From the NCBI GenBank assembly GCA_022606135.1, contig JABYQN010000007.1:1860001-1924000 (forward strand): a stretch of 64,000 nt of DNA, given 5' to 3'. Of this stretch, positions 10,669 to 19,615 are shown one piece after another; the stretch's first letter is position 1, and each line of letters opens with the position of its first letter. Under the pieces are notes generated by a model, which saw only the letters and a program-made list of their open reading frames with translations, was not told the origin of the DNA and made no database searches. Origin of the DNA: Fomes fomentarius (lineage: Eukaryota; Basidiomycota; Agaricomycetes; Polyporales; Polyporaceae). The position numbers were made by a program, and so were the translations under genes.

Positions 10669-11070
10669 GGGGTGCAGTGGTGTAGCAGTACCACTGGGCA
10701 ACTCGATTGATACCCAGTGTCCAGAAGTGCAGAAGCACTGGGTTCAAGACCATCCCTGGGATTTAGCCATCTCTTTACTGCTGGGGGGTTTTAGTGCGTA
10801 TGGCCAGCCAGATCACACTGGATGAGTCCACACTACTTCCAGAGCATGGCTGCACCTGAAGGCTCTGGAAGTGTGTATAATGTGCATTTTCTCCCTTTGG
10901 ATGGTGCTCAAATAGCAGGTTTCAAACCCCCTGTGACCATGGCAAGTCAGAGGTTTAAGCTCCTCTGGTGTCATGTTAGTGCTCCTGGTCTTGTTGACCA
11001 TGAGCTGCACAACAAGCCCTCTGGGACCACTGCAGCTCAAGGCACTATGCACCCCACCAAAGAAAAAAAA
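10669..11070 (+). mobile_element. tRNA-derived SINE with 12-bp target duplication
   Basis: The head carries RNA polymerase III promoter boxes: an A-box-like TGGTGTAGCAG (about 10,679-10,689) and a perfect B box GGTTCAAGACC (10,741-10,751). The body has no similarity I recognise and the element ends in an A-rich tail (about 11,057-11,070). It is flanked by AAGGTGGAGCAG at 10,657-10,668 and 11,071-11,082, a perfect 12-bp target-site duplication. That is the signature of LINE-driven insertion, and the intact duplication suggests a young copy. Confidence 0.85.
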
Positions 11071-11648
11071 AAGGTGGAGCAGTGACTCAGACAGAACAAA
11101 GAGAAAGACAAGAAAAGTACTAGAGATGGTCACAATGATGCATCCAAGACTATCTAGAACTTTCTGGAGTAGCATGAAATGCACCAGAAAGGACTGGACA
11201 AAGATGTGAACTGATAATCATATCAGTACAGTATTAAGTATACCATATCAGGTAAGAAGGAAACATAGCCAAAGAAATGCAGTGCCCAAGCTGCCTATCT
11301 TGGGAAATCAAGCACTTGCTCAGATATATTGGTGTCCACAAGCCCAGATTGTGCTGATGGTAGTCCTGTGTTTGTGGCTTGTACCAGTCAACAGTTATTG
11401 GTCAACTACAATACAAGCCCAAACAAGCATAGTATCTGAGACTTACCATGGTCTGCTGGTAATGGCCCATTTCTGGCCTGATTACTTCCCAATACAGCAG
11501 CATGTCATCTCCTAATACTGTGAGAAAGGCATATGCCATGCATTGGTGCCATAATAGCACCATAACTCATGTCCCATATGCCCCACATTTATTCCCATAT
11601 AACATACAGGTATGAGATGGGCACCTGAACACACCAAGGATCTCAAGT

Positions 11649-11918
11649 CACTGGGGGAATCAATTCAAGTAATAAGCCATTACACTCTGAATACATGTTG
11701 ATCACTGTCCAAATATTGTTACCATGTATCCAGATGTTTCATGCAAAAGGCATTTTGAATAAACCAAATTCTCCCATTACATTCTAGTTACATTCAAAAT
11801 GCCTTGTGTAATCAGCATGTAACTAAAGTGTAATGCCCTGCATCACACTTGATACATTTGTTGATTGACCATCATTTGATTAAAATATAACAGCTCATTA
11901 CATAGATTTATACCCCAG
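11649..11918 (+). mobile_element. MITE, copy 1 (270 bp)
   Basis: Starts CACTGGGGGAATC and ends TATACCCCAG, with imperfect inverted ends of about 50 bp. It is flanked by CAAGT at 11,644-11,648 and 11,919-11,923. The sister unit at 12,605-12,625 shows the uninterrupted site TCTCAAGTGGTGCC, which supports a 5-bp duplication here. It is the same family as 9467-9739. Confidence 0.75.
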
Positions 11919-12141
11919 CAAGTGGTGCTCCCAATGGGTGCACCCTTCCCTCCTTCAAATTCTAGTGCTCTGTTGCTGAGAATCCAACTACTGTAGTCTA
12001 CTAGTATCTCCATACCAAATTATAGCCATAACCAACTGGAACTTTCTTGTCTATTGCAATTGTTCTGGGGGGAGAGAACAGACAAATTTGTCCAAGTCCA
12101 GCAGAGACGATGTTGTATTGTAGATACTTAGCAAGAATCAC

Positions 12142-12384
12142 AAGGAGCTTTGGTGTAGTGGTCTGAAGGGTCTTGTTTGACACCTTGTGTCTGCAGTGGT
12201 GTGAATTCCAAAAAGATTGCCATTCTGCCCTGTGCCCAAGCCTGGTTTTGTGGGAAATCAAACTCCCACATCCATATCTCCCACTTATGGTGATAAGGTA
12301 CTGGGTCATTATATATCTATTTAATGCTGAATTGCTCAGATTTGCCAATAACTAGGGCTTATCATCTGAATCTGAATACACACC
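12142..12384 (+). mobile_element. SINE-like sequence, tandem unit 1
   Basis: A-box match TGGTGTAGTGG at 12,151-12,161 and a degenerate B box GGTGTGAATTCC at 12,198-12,209 give a tRNA-like head. The 3' part (GGTACTGGGTCATTATATATC, then CCAATAACTAGGGCTTATC) is shared with 12,755-12,988 and with the sequence that flanks the DNA transposon at 22,506. It has no poly(A) tail; the conserved tail may be the part recognised by a partner LINE (inference). Confidence 0.6.
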
Positions 12385-12754
12385 CAAACGAGTATAGTCT
12401 CTGGAACTTACTGAGGTTGACCATTAATTCCCTGATGCAGGTCCAATCACCTCCCCATACTGTGGCATGTTATCTGCAGTTACCGTGAGAAAAGCATATG
12501 TCACATATTGGTGGCATAACATCACCATAACTGGTGTCACATAACCCCCACATCTATTCCCATGTAACATGCAGGTATAATATAGGTGCCCAATGATACT
12601 GGAAATCTCAAGTGGTGCCTCCAATGGCTGCACCCTTCCTGCTGCATCTTCTAGTAGTCTTTTGGTCTAGTGCACTTGTTCTAGGGGAGAACAGAAAAAT
12701 TTGTTCAAGTCCAGCAAAAATAGTATTTATACTATAACACTTTTCAGCTACTAT

Positions 12755-12988
12755 AAGCCAGTATGGTGTAATGGTATAAGTTGCTTTAGTAGCAGTGCAC
12801 AAACACCAATGTTGCAGGTTCAAATCTTGATGATGCACTGCATTTTGTGATCCTCCCCTGTGCTCAAGTTTGCCTTTTATGGCAATCGTAGCCCACATCC
12901 ACACTTCATACTTATGGTGTCAGATATTGGGTGAATATATATTTATTTACCTCCCAATTGCTTAGGTTGACAGGTAACTGGGGCTTAC
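12755..12988 (+). mobile_element. SINE-like sequence, tandem unit 2, interrupted by an LTR
   Basis: A box TGGTGTAATGG at 12,764-12,774 and B box GGTTCAAATCT at 12,817-12,827 (one mismatch to consensus). The conserved tail runs to GGGGCTTAC, where a Ty3/gypsy LTR begins at 12,989. Confidence 0.65.
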
Positions 12989-13207
12989 TGTAATATGTCT
13001 TGAGTAGTCTTGATGCCCACCATGTCCTAAGTATGCTGCACCAATCTCTATATGAGAAGTGCATTGTACTTTTGATGGACGTGGTGGAAGACTGAGAAGT
13101 CTTGCCTTATGATGCTCAGGTACAGCCACATGCTTATGTAATATAATGATATTTGATCTTATCTACTTATAGTCCATGTGATGTCTGATAAGTACGGAGT
13201 CCTTACA
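12989..13207 (-). repeat. 3' LTR of a minus-strand Ty3/gypsy element, with polypurine tract
   Basis: 219 bp with perfect 5-bp inverted ends on the plus strand, TGTAA...TTACA. On the minus strand it begins TGTAAGGACTCC and is directly preceded by GAAGGAGGGGAA (plus coordinates 13,208-13,219), a typical polypurine tract. That orientation agrees with the integrase at 16,914-18,164. No matching 5' LTR occurs in the window, so the element is truncated on its upstream side. Confidence 0.7.
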
Positions 13208-13299
13208 TTCCCCTCCTTCAGAACCCATTAGTTCCGGGTACAGTAGTGAATTAGCAATTATAATGATGATGCAGTAATTTTAAAGGTCCATAGATGGAG

Positions 13300-16200
13300 T
13301 AGGGTATGATAGCCACAAGGATTCAACTCACCGTAGTCATCTCGTATGGATGTGCTATGGTGGTGGCATCCTTGACAAGGTCTATTGCAGCTACACATTG
13401 CAAACGTGATCCTCACCTTCAGAATGTATGCCTCTGGCGGAAACATCCACAGCGGGCTGCTCAGTCTGAGCAGAGCCTTCACCAGTCATCTTGATGTCTT
13501 CTTGAGGAGTCGGCTCAGCAGCACTAGGCTCGACTGGATTGGTGGTCGACGAAGAGGCAATGTATGTTGGTATGTCCTCCAAGGATGACAGGAAGTTGGG
13601 CCAGGCTTCCACGCTGTCCAGGGTGTGCCCAGGTCTTGGTTGCGGCACCGACGGGCTACATTTGAAATGAGTAGTGACATGCAGCGAGTCATTCCGCATT
13701 GCGCGGCCCAATGGATAATGTTGATTTCCCCAACGTTGGCAATGGGGCTGGGAACAGGCTTCAGTTCCTCAGTTGTCACTACACAGAGGTGGTGCTGCGC
13801 AACCATGCACTCATAGAAGTCGAGCACGTAAAATGCACGCACAATTACACTGTGTGCACTGTGAACCTCGCTCTTGTTGGTTGGCAGTACAAACTGTTGC
13901 ATGAGCATGTAACCCTCAATCGTGTTGAGCAGGGGTACTCATCTGGGATGCGCAGAATTTGTGACAAGCTGTCGTGGAATGGCATGGGGGTAATTTTGGT
14001 AATACGCAGCCCACCGGGCTGGTGGGTCGGCATGAGTGGGCATGGCCTGTCCACGGCATGGAGGGTTCACGGCAGGCTGACTGGGGACCAGAGGGCGAGC
14101 AATGGGCTTGGGGTGGCGTTGCATGGGGTTGCACCAACTGTTCATGACAGCAGCAAGTCTGGGTATGGCTAGGTAGCCCAACTGCACATCAATTTGCGCA
14201 ATAAGGTGATGCACCTGTTGAAGTGTGCCACCTTGCTGGTTGCAGGCTTCGCGCATGAGCGCAGTAGCCTGATCAATGCTCTGCAACACGTAGTTGTGCC
14301 ACACATCCACAAGGCAGATCTCGGTCGCCATGGGCCAAGGGAGGTTGTTGGGCCATTGGTTGCACATGGCCAATGCAGGCATGCCTTGAGGGAGTGATGG
14401 GGCCGGAACATCATCATATGGTAGTCTGGCGGGGCTTGGCTCTGTCTGAGTGCGAGTCCCCATCATCATGGAGGGTGGCCTGCTTGCTGCAGCGCGAGCA
14501 TGATGCACATGAGCTTAGCTTTCATGACACCTGACTTCTTCGGGGTTGATCTCGTCCTCATCTTCATCGTTGTCGTCGCCGTCCAGGAAGTGATCAAGGG
14601 CATCAATCAAGGGGAGGTCTGATGCAGGGGGTGGGACCGGTAGGTCTGTAATGGGCGATGCCATGGACAGTTGCTCATCCGTGTCCATTGCATCTGGTGC
14701 AGGTGCAGCAGATCGAGAGGATCCTTGCACGGACTCCAGGCGTGGCTGCGAGGTGGAGGTAGGGATGCGACGGTCTGTCGCTCCCACCGCGCGGGTCTGA
14801 TGCAACCGCAGCAGACCCATCATGGGTGACAGTGGCAGTGGAATGTGCTTGTGCATATGAGTGTGGGTTGGCACAGGTTGGATGGGTTGGGTAGGGCCTC
14901 TTGATGGCCCTGGGCGCAAAGATGAGGGATGGGGGAGGTATGGGGAGACCACTGCTGCTCTGCGGCGATCTCCTCAGGGAGAGTGTGACCACTCTCTCCT
15001 TCTTGAGAGTCGGTTGACCTTGTCTTGTAGCTGGTGGGCACACCTGCATTGCGTGTCATGCGCATCCCAAGCCTGAGAAACCTCTGCTCAAGGTCCTGTT
15101 GTTGTTCCCATTGCCTCCGTATCTCGTCCTCTAGTCTCTCATTTTCAGCCCAGAGTCAATGAAGTTCATCACTGGCTCTGGCCCTTCCCCCTTGAAGATT
15201 GCCACCGCTCAAAATGAGCGTAGTAGGTGTTTTGTTGCTCAGCCTGGGCCTCCTTGTGAGCTTGGACGTATTGAGGCTTGTTCTGGGCAGCCACGATGTG
15301 TTGAATATATGCTGGGCATATGGCACATCTGGGGTCCATCAGCAAACCCTTTCATTTTCTAAACACACTAAAAGCACTAATTAAGAGGTTTTAGAGGTTT
15401 TAGACATGTTTAGATGCTTTTAGTTTTCTTAGAGACTTAGAACCTTTAGATGCCACTTTAGAAGTTCTAGAAGTTTTAGGGGTGCTGTGAAAGTTATATG
15501 TTGGCCTTTTATTGCACACAATCAGCTGAGTAAATAGAGTGATTGTAGATCCTAGAGATGACAGGTTGTGTGATGTGTAGAGGACAGAAATTGGAAGAAA
15601 CAAAAAGTCAAGCATGTCAACCACTGCACCACTTTGCCTTGAGATAACACTATAGTGCAGTCAATATATACCCACTGGCATTTGCTGGACTTGGACTTCT
15701 TCGTGAGTCTGATTGCTTCAGTGTACAGAGCCATTGCTGCACTACACTGCAGTCTATTGTTGACAAGTCATTGTCTCTGCACTACACTGCAAATAACTGA
15801 TGGATTACAGCACTCATTTCTGCACTACACAACTATAGCAAATTGATGGCATCCATTCAACCTGCACTACATCAAAGCAGATCATAGTTGACAGGACAGT
15901 GTCTTTGCACTGTACTGCAGCAAAGCACTCATGGCTTTGTAGCACTTATTGCTGCACTACACTGTAGCAGATGGCTGACAAGTGAGTGACTCTGCACTCA
16001 GATCAACAAGAATCCTTCAGGTCCAGCCAAAGTGGATGGGTATATATTGACTGTACTATAGTGTTATCTTAAGGCAAAGTGGTGCAGTGGTTGACATGCT
16101 TGACTTTTTGTTTCTTCCAATTTCTGTCCTCTACACATCACACAACCTGTCATCTCTAGGATCTACAATCACTCTATTTACTCAGCTGATTGTGTGCAAT

Positions 16201-16745
16201 AAAAGGCCAACATATAGCTTTCACAGCACCTCTAAAACTTCTAATTTTCTAAAGATTCTAAGAAAATCTAAAAATGTCTAAGCAAATTTTTAGTGCTTTT
16301 ATTGTGTTTAGAAAATGAAAGGGTTTGCTGATGGTCGCGGTGCCCCATGCACACCATCTCCCTGTCAATGCACTCCCACTGCAGGTGGGAGGACGACATG
16401 GGCATGAGAGGTGGCGCACCCAGAGCGGTCATTACTGTTGTTGGCAGCAGTGGCATGGGTGCAGATTGAGGGCCGCAAATGACACACCATACAGTATTAT
16501 GCCTGCCATGTTTTGAGGATATGCAGCAGGTGGGTAGAGGCTGGGCACCCAATAGGGTGGCCCCATCCCCATACCCCCTGCCAACAAGGGTGTGTTTTGC
16601 ACCATTGTCATGGTCACCCCTTCCATTGTGGTCTGCAATGGTGGGATGGCCACATTTTGCTGCTGTTGCTGTTGCTGCTGGCCATCTGTGGGGACGGTCA
16701 GTGGGGCAGGGTTGAGGTAGGCAGTGTGGTTGGTGTTCATGTTGT
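13300..16745 (-). pseudogene. Uncharacterised gene between gypsy integrase and 3' LTR (split by foldback element)
   Basis: On the minus strand, pieces of one protein can be followed: a Q-rich, P-rich start near 16,740 (MNTNHTAYLNPAPL, eight Q in a row); WECIDREMVCMGHRD at 16,380-16,337; after a 997-bp insertion, CAICPAYIQHIVAAQNKPQY at 15,336-15,277; a charged helical stretch (WLWAENERLEDEIRRQW) near 15,165-15,100; an acidic stretch (DGDDNDEDEDEINPEE) near 14,580-14,540; and a C-terminal region to about 13,400 (NKSEVHSAHSVIVRAFY). Joins need frame changes that could be introns or decay; I could not settle all of them. The protein resembles long, transposon-linked hypothetical proteins of mushrooms. 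It has no known domain. Its place, after the chromodomain and before the polypurine tract, is where env-like genes sit in some LTR elements. Confidence 0.5.
15337..16333. mobile_element. 997-bp foldback (long-TIR) element
   Basis: The outer 300-340 bp on each side are inverted copies of each other, both starting CATCAGCAAACCCTTTC from the outside. The 3-bp sequence GTC flanks both ends (15,334-15,336 and 16,334-16,336). Removing the element and one GTC joins the interrupted minus-strand gene in frame (HRD-PRCAIC), which proves the boundaries. The core (about 15,700-16,020) has no gene and is built of repeats of a CACTACACTGCAG-type motif. A 3-bp duplication fits CACTA- or Harbinger-type transposition; the superfamily is not determined. 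Confidence 0.85.
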
Positions 16746-16913
16746 TGATGGTGGCGGTAGTGGAGGATGAGGATGTTTTGAGGCAGATGGTGACTTATGT
16801 CAAATTTGGAGCTAATTTTGGTAAGTCTGCTGTCTTAAGTGCCATCTCCTAATTTTGTCCAAATTAGGTAGGTGGTGCCCAGATGCAGTCACCTGATGAC
16901 TGGACGTGTCACA

Positions 16914-18240
16914 TCAGTCCTCCGATTTCCTTGGAAGGGACCTCCAGTGCTGTACGCCCTGGAGGTGAAAATACTCATCTGTTACTGATAATTTATTACA
17001 TTTTGAGTACAGCTCCCATGTAGTGTTGCCATGCGTCCATCTTACATAGAATTCGACTTTATTACTTACCCAGTGATGGTCAACGATTTCATTAATGAGC
17101 CATTCCTGCTTGTCAACGTTCCCCATGTCATAGAACGTGCGTGAATCACGGTGAGGGAATAATGAATCATCATTTGGTTTGTGCTTCTGTAGTAGATCTA
17201 CATGGAAGGTCAGATGGATTCTTCGTTTGACAAGATTGGGTGGAAGCTCAAGCATGTAACTAGAGGTCTCCACATTTGCACCAACAATCTTATAAGGCCC
17301 AATGTATTTGGGTATCAGTTTCCTTGCCTGTCCTTCCGGGATGGACAAGTTCTTGGTAGACAGGTAACCCATGTCACCCTCCTTGAAGTCTGGCTCTTGT
17401 TGCCAGCTTTGGTTTGCATAATGGATCTGGTTCATGTGGCTCTCGATAAGCACGTTGTGAGCCATCTCCAGGTTTGCACCTGCTCGCTGCATGGACTCAC
17501 AGACACCAGTAAAAGCACTGTCTGTACTTATACCAGCCATGGTCCGCGGCAGATAGCCGTAGTTGAGTTTGAAGGGTGCAAACCCTGTTGATGCGTTTAC
17601 CAAGGAGTTGATCGCGGACTTGGCAAGCGGGATTTTGTCAAGCCAATCTAGCTGATCAGGCTTGACCATTGATTGCAGTATCTGGTCAACAAAGCATATA
17701 GTGCGCTCAGATATACCATCCGTTTGTGGGTGAAACGTGGTGGACATGAGGAGCTTTGTGCCGAGCAGATGGTGAGGCTCCCACCAGAACTTTGAAGTGA
17801 ATTTGGGGTCTTGGTCTGAGACAATGGGCTGAGGTAGTCCATGAAGCCGTATGACCTTGCACAAGTAAATTGCTGCAAGGTCTGTGGCGGTGTCAGTGGT
17901 ACAAATTGGTATGAGATGTACCATAAACGTGAGTTGGCATACAATTACCCACAAGTAATTGAATCTGTTTGCTCGCAGAAAGGGACCAACGAAGTCCATT
18001 GCGATAGCCATCCAAGGAATGAACAGAATCGGTAGCAAATGCAGTAGCCCTGCCTTCAGCTGATTCCGAGGCTTGGACAACTGGCATCTCCAGCATGAGA
18101 TACAGAATCGTTCAACCTCAACTCCCATTTTTGGCCACCAGTACCAATGACAGAGGTATTCCACTGTTTCTGGGCGCCAGAGTGTCCTAGAGTTTCATGT
18201 GCTTGGTCGATGACAATTTGCAATTGTCGTTGTCGTCCCT
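16914..18240 (-). pseudogene. Ty3/gypsy integrase with C-terminal chromodomain (5' part lost)
   Basis: An open frame 18,164-16,914 encodes the integrase: zinc-binding cysteines in CISCWRC, catalytic D in AMDFVGP, D in VSDQDPKF, E in QTDGISERT, then the GPY/F-type region (YIGPYKIVGAN) and a chromodomain (EWLINEIVDHH, FYVRWTHGNTTWELYSKC) at the end. The chromodomain places it in the chromovirus branch, where it steers integration to chromatin. Upstream on the minus strand (18,165-18,240) the RNase H-integrase linker continues in a broken frame, and RT, protease and Gag are absent. The stop after PRKSED is directly followed by TGTGACACGTCC, which could be taken for an LTR start but lacks a partner. 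The enzyme core looks intact; the element is not. Confidence 0.88.
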
Positions 18241-18581
18241 CATAACACCATATAAACGAATATAGTTGATTAGGATCCAGAGTAGTTTCTGCTGCACTGG
18301 GAATGGAAACTCAGTGTCTTGACTCCTCCAGGCTTCAGAACAAGTTTGATTGATAAGCTTCAAGCAAGTCGTCATGCATTAAGGTCTTCAGCATGGTACT
18401 TTATTATCACATATTCACCCACTTGTATGATGTCTTCTTCTTGACCTATACCGGGAGATATCTCCCCATTGTAGGCTATATAAGTACTCTATACTATGAC
18501 TTGGTACATTCTGTTAATATCCACCAATGTTATATGATGGAGGGGCCGGGTTGCCATATCCTGTAAGTATTCTGAGTGTTA
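18241..18581. other. Non-coding stretch next to truncated gypsy element
   Basis: Faint minus-strand RT/RNase H remnants may extend to about 18,380. From there to the MITE at 18,582 there is no recognisable gene or repeat. Confidence 0.4.
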
Positions 18582-19148
18582 CAGCCTCTTGCATATAGAA
18601 TGACAATTTTGTGATTTTCGTCGCTTTGTTTGTCCCAAGCAAACAACTCCTAATATGGTAAGCAATCTCCAATCGGGCAGCGGGAGCTTCATGCTCCTCA
18701 ATGTTCAGTCGCACAAGCATATCGTCTGCAGGGCTCACAACGACTATGTACCTACTGAAGAGATTTCCAAGCATGTTGATTGCAACACCAGAACCATCTA
18801 CAGGCTCTTTCATGGATACAACCATACTGATACAGTCTTGCCACCACCAGGCCCCTCGCATTTCTGAAGAGACTCACGAGAGTTGGCAGCTTCTATGAAA
18901 TGCACCGAACTTCAGGCCCTCCAAAAACTTGACCACATAGTCTCATGACCAGACGAGTAGTTAACAATATAAGCATAGAGAATGAACACACCGTGTTCAA
19001 ATATAACCCTGATATAATCACAAGGACGATGAGGCCGAGGCAAAGCGCCCGCTGCTCGATCAGAGATTGCTTACCATATTAGGGAGTTGCTTGTTCGGGA
19101 CAAACAAAGCGACAAAATCAAAATTGTCATTCTATATGCAAGAGGCTG
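18582..19148. mobile_element. 567-bp MITE with about 105-bp inverted ends, TA target
   Basis: The left end reads CAGCCTCTTGCATATAGAA, and the right end is its inverted copy. Similarity continues inward for about 105-110 bp (shared blocks TTTGTTTGTCC, AATATGGTAAGCAATCTC). The dinucleotide TA flanks both ends (18,580-18,581 and 19,149-19,150), as for Tc1/mariner-type elements. There is no coding frame of note. A related single end lies at 28,671. Confidence 0.82.
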
Positions 19149-19299
19149 TATATGGTGGAGGAGCTGGGCCATACTATGTATGAGATGCCATAGACCTATA
19201 TATAGGCCAATGACTGGGCAATCTTATTGGATGGAGATATACAGGGATATTATGGGCAAGATCTGGGCACATCATACAATAATTTCCGACAAGTTACTG

Positions 19300-19615
19300 G
19301 GCACACAATACACAACACTTCGGCATGTAGCAGTTATAGGTGATGTGTCTGGCCCTGGGGCAGAGTCTGGTTGTTGGTTTGAATCCCTAAGTGGTGTTTT
19401 TACTCTCATGAATCTTCCCATAGGAGCTTCTTTCTGTGAAGCGAGCACTCATGCCCTATGTCATCTCAATATCGGACTGGGTGTCAGTGGGATAACCAGG
19501 CACTATTTACTGCAGGTGTAAGTGAGGGTTGTTATCAATTTGGGTGTTGTGGGACATCTGACCGATGTTTGGCTTCCCAATTCCAACCCAGTACAGAACT
19601 TGTCTAGTTGTGGTA
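19300..19615 (+). mobile_element. Left part of a SINE-like copy split by a DNA transposon
   Basis: A B-box-like GGTTTG.ATCC motif occurs near 19,377-19,388, and the sequence runs to ...GTTGTGGTA where the transposon begins. With the transposon removed it joins to CTGGGTCAGTAAATATC at 22,508, reproducing the tail order GGTACTGGGTCA seen at 12,290-12,320. The 5' limit is uncertain. Confidence 0.5.

Larger units (their letters stand above)
11400..12988 (+). repeat. Two tandem units of a composite SINE-like repeat
   Basis: Positions 11,400-12,384 and 12,385-12,988 are the same unit twice. Shared landmarks in order: CCCAAAC.AG.ATAG; ATACTGTG.CATGT-type segment; TCTCAAGTGGTGC.CCCAATGG; a GGGGAGA.ACAGA.AAATTTGT block; a tRNA-like head; and a tail ending AACT.GGGCTTA. 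Unit 1 is lengthened by a MITE (11,649-11,918) and unit 2 is cut on the right by a Ty3/gypsy LTR at 12,989. By eye the units are roughly three-quarters identical, so the duplication is old. The stretch 11,083-11,400 before them has no recognisable feature. Confidence 0.7.

Noticed and set aside
12750..12830. Functional tRNA gene
   Set aside because: A and B boxes are present but no cloverleaf with paired acceptor arms can be drawn; it is a SINE head. I found no convincing tRNA gene in the window.
15337..16333. Two independent inverted genes or a real protein-coding locus in the palindrome
   Set aside because: Frames in the arms are short and mirror each other; the structure is a foldback element with a target duplication.
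16895..16911. Second gypsy LTR start (TGTGACACGTCC) right after the integrase stop
   Set aside because: No matching end or partner copy was found, and a better LTR with a polypurine tract lies at 12,989-13,207.
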